DNA of 34,862 bases. It comes from Cyanobacteria bacterium HKST-UBA02. Lineage in GTDB: Bacteria > Cyanobacteriota > Vampirovibrionia > Obscuribacterales > Obscuribacteraceae. The notes under the pieces were generated by a model. The model saw nothing but the letters and a program-made list of their open reading frames with translations, was not told the origin of the DNA and searched no databases. The translations under genes were made by a program, and so were the position numbers. Every line of letters begins with the position of its first letter. Position 1 is the first letter of the stretch. The stretch spans positions 1-34,862 of the forward strand of contig JAGQHH010000067.1 of assembly GCA_020431945.1 (NCBI GenBank), written 5' to 3'. Shown one piece after another: positions 24,911-32,943 of the stretch.

Positions 24911-26095
24911 TCAGGCTCCCACCTCCGAAGCAATAATGTTCTTCTGGATCTCCGATGTCCCTTCACAGATCTCCATTACTTTGGCGTCTCTATAGAGCTT
25001 TTCCACCGGCTCCTCGGCACTGATGCCAAGGGATCCGAAGATTTGCACGGCTTCGCTGCTGTGGACCCGGGCCGTCCTGGCAGCATAGTACTTGCACATG
25101 GCAGCGTGGCGGGCGAATTCCTCCGGCGCCTCATCCTTGCTCCAGGCGGCTCTCAGAGTGAGAAGCCTGGCAGCCGAGGACTCCGCCGACAGATCCGCGA
25201 GCTTCCATTGAATTGCTTGCAGGCGCCCGATGGCAGACCCGAATTGCTGCCGGCTGTTGGCCCGGCCGACGCTCAGCTTGACCGCAGCTTCGAGCAGTCC
25301 CACCGCCGAGGCGGCCACCAGGGTCTTGGTGATGTTGTGAGCGAAATCGATCATGGAGGCGGTACTCTCGTCGAGGTCCACAGCGCTCTCCAGATCCCCG
25401 GGCTTTTGATAGCCGAGGATACTTGCTTCGCCCAGCTTCAGCGAAGCAAACTCGATGTCGCAGGTGCGGGCGCTGCGCAGACCGAGCTTGTCACGATGGA
25501 TACCGTGCTTGATCGCTCCGGCCTTCTCGGCCAGATCCACCAGGCAAAGAACCAGCTTGTCATTGAACTTTCCGGAGACCACCGCTAGCTGGGCGAGATC
25601 GCCATTGACCACCCAGGTCTTACGACCGCTCAGAATCACGGAGTCTCCGTCGATGCCGACTGCTGCCGTCTGGGCCCGGAAATCGGAGCCGGCGTTCTCC
25701 TCAGCGATCGCCACTGCGCCAACCACCTCGCCTCGAGCCAGGAGGGGGAGATAACGAGACTTCTGGGTTTCGGTGCCGAATTTGTCGATCAGCTCCAGGG
25801 CCGCCGTGTGAGCCGCGAATGTAAGAGCCAGTCCGGGATCGACTTCGCCGAGAGCTTCCGAGAAGAGGGCCAGGTCGACGAACTTGCCGCCTTTTCCGCC
25901 GTACTCCGTCGAGCAACCGATGCCAAGGTAGCCTTTGCTGCCCAGGGTACCGAGGAGCTCTTTAAGAGCTGACAGTCCGCCGGGGCTTCCCGCCTGCTTC
26001 TCCAGCTCCGGCGCCGCCGGCTGGACGAACTCAGCCACGAAGGCTCGATAGTTTTCAAGTAAAGACTCTTGCTCTGCGTTCAAAAACGTGTTCAC
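24911..26095 (-). CDS. Acyl-CoA dehydrogenase
   Basis: FAD-dependent oxidation of an acyl-CoA to the trans-2-enoyl-CoA, 394 residues. Signature 1 is AIAEENAGSDF. Signature 2 and the catalytic base region are in the C-terminal helix bundle, QIFGSLGISAEEPVEKLYRD followed by AKVMEICEGTSEIQ, with the Glu of EGTSEIQ matching the catalytic base of short- and medium-chain enzymes. The start is taken as GTG 26095 because GGAGG lies five bases before it; an in-frame ATG at 26128 would add 11 residues with no Shine-Dalgarno. The chain-length specificity cannot be told. Divergent from the HEAT-repeat gene; the following gene on this strand is unrelated in function. Confidence 0.92.
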   Translation of the reverse strand: MNTFLNAEQESLLENYRAFVAEFVQPAAPELEKQAGSPGGLSALKELLGTLGSKGYLGIGCSTEYGGKGGKFVDLALFSEALGEVDPGLALTFAAHTAALELIDKFGTETQKSRYLPLLARGEVVGAVAIAEENAGSDFRAQTAAVGIDGDSVILSGRKTWVVNGDLAQLAVVSGKFNDKLVLCLVDLAEKAGAIKHGIHRDKLGLRSARTCDIEFASLKLGEASILGYQKPGDLESAVDLDESTASMIDFAHNITKTLVAASAVGLLEAAVKLSVGRANSRQQFGSAIGRLQAIQWKLADLSAESSAARLLTLRAAWSKDEAPEEFARHAAMCKYYAARTARVHSSEAVQIFGSLGISAEEPVEKLYRDAKVMEICEGTSEIQKNIIASEVGA

Positions 26096-26205
26096 GACCG
26101 CCTCCAGGCTTGCGGAGAAAGAGTACATTTTATCAATATTGAAAGCGGCGACAGGTTGAAAAGCCGGTGTTTTTGCTAAGCTTTTTGTTTATTCGGGAGC
26201 ATCCC

Positions 26206-28002
26206 ATGTCCTTAATGCTAAAGCTAGTGCGCAAATTAAAAGGCGCTTTCACCGAAAAACCCGAAGTCGTTGCCGATGATTTCGAGTTCGAGCACTTTCT
26301 CGTATACCACGGATTGATCGGCACCAGTCCTCCGGATTCCCGGAATTTCAAGGACGTGCGAGCCGACATCAAGCTGGCGGCCTCGAGCCATTCTCCGTCT
26401 CAGATGGCGATTGCCCTGAAAGTACCGCCTCTCTACTGGGAGGACAAGCTAAAGTCGGTTTTTCTCGAGCTCGAGGGCGAGCTGGGGAAAGATGGACTCA
26501 TCGAGCTTCTCGCCCCATCTTCGGAAGCCGGGAAGAGCGAATCCGAATCAACACCACTGTTCAACGCGGACTGGCGTGTCCGGGCCAACGCCGCCATAAT
26601 TCTTGCCGGCTTCAATTGCGCCGGAGCCATCGATGAATTGACGGCCTCGCTCGCCGATACCGCCAGCAATACCATGCTCTCCTTCCCCCATCAAGCATTC
26701 GCCCTGGGAAAGCTTGCCGCCGAAAGCGAGCAATGCCGGCAGAAAGCCCGCGAAGCTCTGGAGAGATACCTATTCGATGACAATTCCTGGATAAGAGTCG
26801 ACGCCGCCGGCGCTCTCGCTCAAATCAATCCGGAAGAGCCCGGGGACATTCTGCTGGATGCGGTTCTCTCACCTCATATCCTCGCTGACTACACGGCGGT
26901 GGCCGTGGCCAGGAAAGTCAACTCGAGCAGGCTGCTCGAAGGGGGAGAAAAGGAGCAGGCTGCCGCCTGTGCCATCATATCCGGAGTCATTCATGCAGCC
27001 TCCGCGACTTTCCCGAACGAGATCGTTTTCGAGACCGGCGTCGGAGAATGCCTGCCTTCTCTCATACGGCTCCTGAAAGAGAGGCAGGACTCGATTAGAA
27101 TCCGGGCCGCCCTTGCTCTGAAAGATTGGATCGAAACTGGAGACAATCGTGAGTATCTCGATCACGATCCTGCCGAGGAGCTTATCTACCTGGCAAAGCT
27201 GGCAGAAACCGACGAGATTTCCGGTGTCATCGAAAAAGAGCTCGCCTTAGTCGGGGAAGTCGACGGGTACCTGAGCCAGAACATGATCCGCAGCGCCATC
27301 GTTCTTGCGGGCAGGCTCAAAGACACTGCTTCGGCATCCCGGCTGACCGCCATGCTGGAGCCGGACCACAACCTCCTGGGAGAAGCCCTGGATGCTCTCG
27401 CCCAGATCGAGCATCCGGAAGCGTCCGACCGGCTTCTGAAGCTGGCTGCGCACCTCGCCGACCCGGAAGAGCGGGCATCTAGAGAGCCGAGCAAGCATCC
27501 TGTTCAAGACGAGAACGGAGCCAAAAGCAAGCTTTACTGGCAGACCTTGCGAACCATGGGAATGGCTCCCACAAGAGAAGTCCAGAAGTTTCTTCTGACC
27601 GCCTCCCGGGACTATTCAGCCGATAAAAGACAGGAAGCTCTCCGGTCCCTGGTCAAAGTCAGCGAGGCTCTGGACAGCCGCCATGGCAAGACCCCCGATG
27701 ACCGGATTCTGGACAGGATTGATGACAGCCTCAGCGACAAAGCCCCGGAGATCAGGATCGAAGCCCTGAAAGGGCTTGCCAGCCTGGGCAGCCTGAGAGA
27801 TCCCGATAAAATCTTGAAACTTACCGAAGCGAAAGAGGTTTCGGTGTCCAGACAGGCTCTCGAAACATTATCAGAACTTGCAAAAAAAGGTCACAAGAAA
27901 CGCGTGGTCCAGGCCGTGGAGCAAAGACTGGCGGGCAGACTCGATGCTTATCAGAAAGAGAGATTAAACGGACTGATTGCCAAGATCTCTATGATAATCT
28001 AG
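26206..28002 (+). CDS. HEAT-repeat protein
   Basis: Cytoplasmic protein of 598 residues made mostly of helical repeats; no signal peptide or membrane segment. Repeats of HEAT/PBS-lyase type are seen in, for example, WRVRANAAIILAGFNCAGAI, WIRVDAAGALAQINPEEPG, DSIRIRAALALKDWIE and PEIRIEALKGLASLGSL. The N-terminal ~80 residues (ADDFEFEHFLVYHGLIG) are not repeat-like. Such solenoids are protein-interaction scaffolds and no enzymatic role is apparent. ATG 26206 is chosen over GTG 26167 because GGGAG lies seven bases upstream. The next gene starts two bases after the stop, so the two are likely expressed and possibly work together. Confidence 0.8.
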   Translation: MSLMLKLVRKLKGAFTEKPEVVADDFEFEHFLVYHGLIGTSPPDSRNFKDVRADIKLAASSHSPSQMAIALKVPPLYWEDKLKSVFLELEGELGKDGLIELLAPSSEAGKSESESTPLFNADWRVRANAAIILAGFNCAGAIDELTASLADTASNTMLSFPHQAFALGKLAAESEQCRQKAREALERYLFDDNSWIRVDAAGALAQINPEEPGDILLDAVLSPHILADYTAVAVARKVNSSRLLEGGEKEQAAACAIISGVIHAASATFPNEIVFETGVGECLPSLIRLLKERQDSIRIRAALALKDWIETGDNREYLDHDPAEELIYLAKLAETDEISGVIEKELALVGEVDGYLSQNMIRSAIVLAGRLKDTASASRLTAMLEPDHNLLGEALDALAQIEHPEASDRLLKLAAHLADPEERASREPSKHPVQDENGAKSKLYWQTLRTMGMAPTREVQKFLLTASRDYSADKRQEALRSLVKVSEALDSRHGKTPDDRILDRIDDSLSDKAPEIRIEALKGLASLGSLRDPDKILKLTEAKEVSVSRQALETLSELAKKGHKKRVVQAVEQRLAGRLDAYQKERLNGLIAKISMII

Positions 28003-28004
28003 GA

Positions 28005-28784
28005 ATGTTGGATTACACCCGTCTAATCCCAGGAGATATGTCGAAAGAGAAGGACAGCGAGAGCCCTTCGTCAGGCGCCGAAAGCGCCGCGTCCGATACT
28101 GCGAAAGAAACCGAAGATTCTATAGAAGAATACAAAGACAGTCCCGAAAATACTGAAAACGCCGAAGATAAGAAAGACACCGAAAGTGACACCACCGGTA
28201 ATGTCGAGGCCAGAAGTCACGCAAACAGGCTTCTGGATACAATCCTCGATGAGCCCGCAGCTCCGACTTCGCGCCATTTCCGCCACCACATGGCTTACGA
28301 TCTCCTTCTCGCCCTGGGGCTCCTTGTTGCAGTGGGCGGCTTCACCACCGGGATGATGAAGATTTACATCACTCACATGGCCAAACAGAGCATCACCCAG
28401 GGCAATTACAAAGCCGCAATCAACATCCTCAAACGCAATCCGGTACCGGAATTCTTCTCCGGCTCGGGAACCGCAGATGACGCACCGCAGGAGCTCCTCA
28501 ACCGGGCGCTCTACCTGGACGCCATGGACAAACTTGACAACGACAAGAACGATCAGTCGGCACTCAAACAACTGGAGCAGATCACTCCGGGCTCCCAGTA
28601 TTTCAACGTCGCCCAGGAGATTCTCAAGGCGCGCACGCCGGCTTCCAGCCTCCAGCTCGAAGGCGGCGCCTCCCAGTACACCAGGCAACAGGAAAGCGTC
28701 CAGACACCGGCGAATGAAAAGCTGTTCAAAGAATCGAACGGCGAATCTGGTGCTGAATCTTCTGCTGACTCGGCCGAGCAATAG
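28005..28784 (+). CDS. Single-pass membrane protein with acidic N-terminus and TPR-like C-terminal part
   Basis: Protein of 259 residues with no recognised family. Residues ~12-75 are very acidic and Ser/Glu/Asp-rich, therefore disordered and probably cytoplasmic. One hydrophobic helix is seen at about 99-119 (DLLLALGLLVAVGGFTTGMM). The remainder has helical hairpins like a degenerate TPR (QSITQGNYKAAINILKRNPV, LNRALYLDAMDKLDND) and a polar tail. ATG 28005 follows the HEAT-gene stop by two bases; ATG 28038 is an alternative, with AGGAG too close to it. The acidic tail might dock on the HEAT solenoid encoded upstream, an inference from gene order only. Confidence 0.7.
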   Translation: MLDYTRLIPGDMSKEKDSESPSSGAESAASDTAKETEDSIEEYKDSPENTENAEDKKDTESDTTGNVEARSHANRLLDTILDEPAAPTSRHFRHHMAYDLLLALGLLVAVGGFTTGMMKIYITHMAKQSITQGNYKAAINILKRNPVPEFFSGSGTADDAPQELLNRALYLDAMDKLDNDKNDQSALKQLEQITPGSQYFNVAQEILKARTPASSLQLEGGASQYTRQQESVQTPANEKLFKESNGESGAESSADSAEQ

Positions 28785-28816
28785 AAGCCGGGCAACAACT
28801 GATTCTTCCGACAAAT

Positions 28817-28853
28817 GATAAGTTGCGATTCATGAACGCATGTGCGTTTATCA
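28817..28853. repeat. Nested inverted repeats in the gap before the lipoprotein gene
   Basis: A perfect 6-2-6 inverted repeat AACGCA-TG-TGCGTT (28835-28848) lies inside outer arms TGATAA (28817-28822) and TTATCA (28848-28853). It has no U tract and could be an operator or a weak stem in the 155-base gap. Confidence 0.4.
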
Positions 28854-28939
28854 TGCAGACTTTGCCTCGAAGCGATAAACTCACTGTTTCTCAAGAACAA
28901 GATATATACAACGGAATCATCTATAACCGGAGAATCAAT

Positions 28940-29575
28940 ATGCTCAAAAGAAGTCTCTGCATCAATGCGGTCCTGGCATCGACCCTTGTCGCGTCCATGC
29001 TTGCCGGTTGCGGAACCGGCTCGGGAGGGAGCGAAAGTCCCGTGGTGACGCCGCAGGGAACCATGGAGCTCGACAGACTGAAAGTGGGCATACCCGAGCA
29101 GACTCTCGAGAAGGCAGTGATCACCTTCGAGCTCGACGAGAACCCGCTTTCCCGTGTCGGCGGTAAGAGCCAGTACCTGAGCCGCACCAGAGACAAGAAA
29201 AACGGCAAGTATCTTCTCCAGTGCAACAAGGGAAACTGTTTCCAGATTCAAGGACTCTATACTGAAAAACCCATCACAAAAGAAGAAGCGATGGAAGTCA
29301 TCAAGACACTGCTTCCTGAAGGGGCGCCGGAGCAATCCAAGGTAGAAGAAACCAAGGAAGAAGACAGCGGCAACAAGATCGAGCGCTATTTCTTCGGCGA
29401 AGACTATATGGCCGACATGGTCTTCCAGGGAGCCGATGGCACCGAAGTGCAGCTCGTAACCGTTTATGACCTGCCGAAATTCAGGGCCTATGTAAGCCCT
29501 GACAAGTCTGCCGTCTCCGAAGAAAGCGGAGAAGCAGCCAAAGAAGAGCCCAAGAAAGAGGCGGCGGGCGAATAA
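28940..29575 (+). CDS. Predicted lipoprotein
   Basis: Exported lipoprotein of 211 residues, function unknown. The N-terminus (LKRSLCINAVLASTLVASMLAGC) is a lipoprotein signal with lipobox LAGC, so Cys24 would be lipidated, followed by a Gly/Ser linker. The mature part is a single alpha/beta domain (TFELDENPLSRVGGKSQYL, KYLLQCNKGNCFQIQGLY, EAMEVIKTLLPEG), with a Lys/Glu-rich charged C-terminal tail. The cysteines in QCNKGNC might form a disulphide. ATG 28940 is preferred because GGAG lies eight bases upstream. It is followed by a terminator-like hairpin, so it is probably the last gene of its transcript. Confidence 0.8.
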   Translation: MLKRSLCINAVLASTLVASMLAGCGTGSGGSESPVVTPQGTMELDRLKVGIPEQTLEKAVITFELDENPLSRVGGKSQYLSRTRDKKNGKYLLQCNKGNCFQIQGLYTEKPITKEEAMEVIKTLLPEGAPEQSKVEETKEEDSGNKIERYFFGEDYMADMVFQGADGTEVQLVTVYDLPKFRAYVSPDKSAVSEESGEAAKEEPKKEAAGE

Positions 29576-29607
29576 CCCGAAACACAAAGCAGACAACGAA
29601 GTTCGAG

Positions 29608-29641
29608 CAGCCGGTCTGAAATCAGGCCGGCTGTCGTTCTT
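29608..29641 (+). terminator. Rho-independent-type terminator after the lipoprotein gene
   Basis: CAGCCGGTCTGA and TCAGGCCGGCTG pair over about 11 base pairs with one G-U, with a tight AT-rich loop, followed by TCGTTCTT. The U tract is short and interrupted, so efficiency is uncertain. It lies between the lipoprotein stop and the MBOAT gene. Confidence 0.6.
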
Positions 29642-29709
29642 AACCACCAGTAATCCGGTTTCCAGGAGAACCTGATATGCTCTCACCTGTTTAGAATCAG
29701 GAAGTAAGC

Positions 29710-31131
29710 GTGCTATTCACTTCGGTATCATTCTTATTCGTGTTTCTGCCCATCGTGATGGGGATCTATTTCATCCTCAAAGGAACCCTGGCCAGAAACC
29801 TCCTGCTTCTTGCCAGCAGCCTGCTTTTCTATGCATGGGGCGAGCAGCAATTTGCGATTATGCTCTCTTGCGTAATCGTTAACTATGTATCGGCGCTCCT
29901 CATCGACAGAACAGAAGACAGAGGGCACGCCCGCCTCCTGCTTGCCGCCTGCGTTGCCATCAATCTCGGCGCCCTGGCCTGGTACAAGTATGCCGGATTC
30001 GCCGTTACCAGCCTGGATGTGCTTCTCGCAAAGTTTTCCCTGAAGGCGCTGGCTGTCCCGGAAGTGATCCTGCCTCTGGGAATATCGTTTTATATATTCC
30101 ACTCAATTTCTTATGTAGTGGATGTTTATAGAAAGGTGGCAACAGCCCAGAAAGATCCGGTCAAGCTCGGGCTCTACATTAGCTTTTTCCCTCAACTGAT
30201 TGCCGGTCCCATCGTGCGCTATCACGAGATCTCAGACCAGCTCTCCAGGCGTGTCTGCACCGCCGAGAAATTCTCCTGGGGGGTAAGACGCTTCGTGGTC
30301 GGGCTCTCGAAAAAGATGCTCATTGCCAATTCCCTGGCAATCCCTACCGATCTGATTTTCGCCATACCTGCCGAGCAGCTCACCTGGCAAACAGCCTGGC
30401 TTGGCGCCATCTGCTATACATTCCAGATCTATTTCGACTTCTCCGGATACTCCGATATGGCAATCGGCCTGGCAGCCATCTTCGGCTTTCGCTTTCCGGA
30501 GAATTTCAACTATCCCTATATAGCCAGATCGATAAGAGAATTCTGGCAGCGCTGGCACATGTCGCTATCCAACTGGTTTCGCGACTATCTCTATATACCC
30601 CTGGGCGGCAATCGTCACGGCACGGCTAGAACCTGCCTCAATCTCGCCACGGTCTTTTTTCTCTGCGGACTCTGGCACGGTGCCAGCTTCAACTTCATAA
30701 TCTGGGGTCTCTACCATGGTGCTTTTCTGGGTCTAGAGCGGGTTCTATCGCCCAAGATCAAGTTCGAGATCCCGCGACCGATCAAGCATTGCTATGCACT
30801 ACTGGTGGTGCTGATCGGCTGGGTGTTTTTCAGAGCCGAGACCCTACCGCAGGCCCTGGCCTTTCTCAAAGCGATGTTCGGCAAGGCTCCCGGCGACGGT
30901 GTCTACTACAACTACGCGCTCTATCTCGATGCACAGCTGGCATTTTTCCTGGTGGTGGCTATCATCGCCTCTATGCCGGTTCGCAAGCTGGCCATTTCGA
31001 TTCTCCAGGACATTCCCCAGGCGACTGTCAGGATTGCCGCCAGGGGAGCATACGTTGCAGCCCTGTTCACCCTGTCGTTATCCGAAATCGCGGCCGGCAC
31101 TTACAACCCCTTTATCTACTTCCGGTTCTAA
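29710..31131 (+). CDS. MBOAT O-acyltransferase, AlgI-like
   Basis: Polytopic inner-membrane protein of 473 residues that passes acyl (usually acetyl) groups across the membrane for O-acetylation of an exported polysaccharide. The MBOAT pattern is clear: LLFYAWGEQQFAIML, LPLGISFYIFHSISYVVDVYR, FFPQLIAGPIVRY, IYFDFSGYSDMAIG, FWQRWHMSLSNWFRDYLYIP, and CGLWHGASFNFIIWGLYHG with the catalytic-type His323 and second His336. It starts with GTG, with AGGAAG seven bases upstream and a TAGAAT hexamer (29692-29697) nearby. The next gene, two bases after the stop, encodes the expected AlgJ/AlgX-like partner. The polysaccharide acted on is unknown; AlgI-like is a family match, and no alginate genes are seen. 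Confidence 0.92.
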   Translation: MLFTSVSFLFVFLPIVMGIYFILKGTLARNLLLLASSLLFYAWGEQQFAIMLSCVIVNYVSALLIDRTEDRGHARLLLAACVAINLGALAWYKYAGFAVTSLDVLLAKFSLKALAVPEVILPLGISFYIFHSISYVVDVYRKVATAQKDPVKLGLYISFFPQLIAGPIVRYHEISDQLSRRVCTAEKFSWGVRRFVVGLSKKMLIANSLAIPTDLIFAIPAEQLTWQTAWLGAICYTFQIYFDFSGYSDMAIGLAAIFGFRFPENFNYPYIARSIREFWQRWHMSLSNWFRDYLYIPLGGNRHGTARTCLNLATVFFLCGLWHGASFNFIIWGLYHGAFLGLERVLSPKIKFEIPRPIKHCYALLVVLIGWVFFRAETLPQALAFLKAMFGKAPGDGVYYNYALYLDAQLAFFLVVAIIASMPVRKLAISILQDIPQATVRIAARGAYVAALFTLSLSEIAAGTYNPFIYFRF

Positions 31132-31133
31132 TC

Positions 31134-32252
31134 ATGTCTACTCTAAGTCACTATTTGATGATTGCAGTAACATCGATTACCCTGACCATATTTTGCGGTC
31201 TCAGTCTTCTTCCGCATGAAGTGAGGATGATGGATAGTGAACTTCGCCTGTCCAGTCCAATGCCCAAACTTCCATCCAGTCTCGACCAGTTCAGCCAATT
31301 CACCAAAGAATTCGATGCCTATCTCAACGACAATGTCCCCATGCGCTCGCAACTCGTGTCCCTTCGAAATCTCGCCAGGCTGAAGTTTTTCAACGAGACC
31401 CAATCGACCTTTGTAATCGCCGGACAAGATGGCTGGCTTTACCTCGGTGGGACCAGCATCAACTATTTTCGAAACTCGTACCCGTACACGGACGAGTCTC
31501 TGTCCACCTGGGTCGCCATGCTCGAGAAGAGAAAGACCTGGTTGAAAGACCGCGGTATAGACTATTTGCTGGTAATCGCGCCCAATAAGTCTACGGCCTA
31601 TCCCGAGTTCTATCCAAAGAAATACAACAAGGTCAGACCTGATTCTCGCTGCGACCAGCTCCTGGAAAAGGTCGGAGGAAGCGATTACATCCTCGATCTT
31701 CGACCGGCAATTGCCAGAGAACGCGAAAAATCAAAGGACCTGCTCTATTTCAAGACCGATACGCACTGGAATGATCTGGGCGCCCTTGCCGGCGCCAGGG
31801 AAATAGTAGACAGGCTGAAGAAACGAAGCGACCTATTCGAAAAAGCCACCATACCCGAAGTCCAATTTCAAACGGAGGAGTACTCCGGCGATCTGGCACG
31901 CATGCTCGATCTCGAAGGCATCTTGAGTGAATCGACCAGAGCGGTAAAAGTAGTCAATCCAAAAGCGAGAACGATCAGGGACGAAACATCCACAAGCAAT
32001 ACGACCAGCGCCGGCGGTAAGCGGATCCTGGTCTCTAGAACCGGGGACGAGAGCCTTCCAAAAGCGCTCTTTCTGAGAGACTCGTTCACGACAGCTATCC
32101 AGCCCTATCTATCCGAATGCTTTTCGGAGTCCGTCTATTTCTGGCAGCACGACCTGTCCTCGAAGCTGATCGACGCACACAAGCCGGACATAGTCGTGGA
32201 GATTCTGTGCGAAAGGCTTCTGATGGATAAGGAACCTGAGAACGAGCTTTAG
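31134..32252 (+). CDS. AlgJ/AlgX-like SGNH-type acetyltransferase, membrane-anchored
   Basis: Extracytoplasmic partner of the MBOAT, 372 residues. An N-terminal signal anchor (YLMIAVTSITLTIFCGLSLLP) leads to the AlgX/AlgJ SGNH hydrolase-like domain: FVIAGQDGWLYLGGTS, DYLLVIAPNKSTAYPEFYP, and YFKTDTHWNDLGA carrying the D-x-H pair (Asp209, His211), with the nucleophile Ser317 in ALFLRDSFTTAI. These are the expected catalytic residues for moving acetyl groups to sugar hydroxyls in the periplasm. It overlaps nothing and ends eight bases from the convergent gcvH. The pair probably decorates an exopolysaccharide. Confidence 0.9.
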   Translation: MSTLSHYLMIAVTSITLTIFCGLSLLPHEVRMMDSELRLSSPMPKLPSSLDQFSQFTKEFDAYLNDNVPMRSQLVSLRNLARLKFFNETQSTFVIAGQDGWLYLGGTSINYFRNSYPYTDESLSTWVAMLEKRKTWLKDRGIDYLLVIAPNKSTAYPEFYPKKYNKVRPDSRCDQLLEKVGGSDYILDLRPAIAREREKSKDLLYFKTDTHWNDLGALAGAREIVDRLKKRSDLFEKATIPEVQFQTEEYSGDLARMLDLEGILSESTRAVKVVNPKARTIRDETSTSNTTSAGGKRILVSRTGDESLPKALFLRDSFTTAIQPYLSECFSESVYFWQHDLSSKLIDAHKPDIVVEILCERLLMDKEPENEL

Positions 32253-32260
32253 TTCCGGCT

Positions 32261-32644
32261 CTATTCGACCACGAACTCTTTATAAGCTTCAGCGGTAAGA
32301 GCTGCTCCCAGCTCACCCTGATCGTCCATTTTCACTTTGATCATCCAACCTTTGCCGTAGCAATCTAGATTTACCAGCTCGGGCTCGGACATGAGCTGCT
32401 CGTTGACTTCGAGAATCTCGCCAGATAACGGCATATAGAGGTCGGAGACCGACTTGACCGACTCGATCACTCCGAATTTCTGCTCGATCTTGAGCTTGTC
32501 ACCGACATTGGGGAGCTCGACATAGGTGACGTCGCCCAGTTGATCGGCTGCAAATGCGGTGATGCCGATAATCGCTACGTCGGCTTCTACCTTTATATAC
32601 TCGTGGGTTTTTACATATTTGAGCTCTTGTGGATAAGCAAGCAT
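32261..32644 (-). CDS. gcvH: Glycine cleavage system H protein
   Basis: Lipoyl carrier that shuttles the methylamine group from GcvP to GcvT, 127 residues, normal length. The lipoylation motif FGVIESVKSVSDLYMP has Lys64; ITAFAADQLGDVTYVELPNVG before it is standard. ATG 32644 is preferred over 32656 because GGGAG lies five bases before it (the earlier ATG would be inside this site). gcvT lies 283 bases upstream on the same strand. gcvP is not found in the window, since the gene is followed by the convergent acetylation genes. Confidence 0.96.
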   Translation of the reverse strand: MLAYPQELKYVKTHEYIKVEADVAIIGITAFAADQLGDVTYVELPNVGDKLKIEQKFGVIESVKSVSDLYMPLSGEILEVNEQLMSEPELVNLDCYGKGWMIKVKMDDQGELGAALTAEAYKEFVVE

Positions 32645-32844
32645 AGTATCTCCCATTCTTTAAAACCCCCGGCGCAGTCAGGACCTGCGGCGCTCATGAT
32701 ATGTGTCGCTTGTGATTCTATCAATCCGGCCGGCGTTGCGATCAATCTTCTTCACACAACCTTCTCTTGACATCCCTCTAATTGCGTCGATGCCCAGGTA
32801 GTGCCTTACACGCCCGAGCCGATACTAGAAAGAAAGGCAACATT

Positions 32845-32943
32845 ATGTTTTCAAACAAGCACTTCCGAGGCAGACTTCTCGACATGCTTGCCCTGGGCAG
32901 CGTCTTCTACACCACTGTTCTTCTCGTTCAAGCTCTCTTATAG
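32845..32943 (+). CDS. Possible membrane microprotein (32 residues)
   Basis: A short open frame from ATG to TAG between gcvH and gcvT on the opposite strand. The first 12 residues are basic (MFSNKHFRGRLLD) and the rest is a hydrophobic helix (MLALGSVFYTTVLLVQALL). AAAGG stands about eight bases before the ATG and a consensus-like TTGACA lies about 75 bases upstream without a clear -10. The last 16 bases overlap the end of gcvT. Coding is not proven. Confidence 0.35.
   Translation: MFSNKHFRGRLLDMLALGSVFYTTVLLVQALL

Noticed and set aside
28553..29686. 377-codon open frame on the minus strand
   Set aside because: Antisense to the lipoprotein and the end of the membrane protein; it crosses the terminator hairpin and has no family features.
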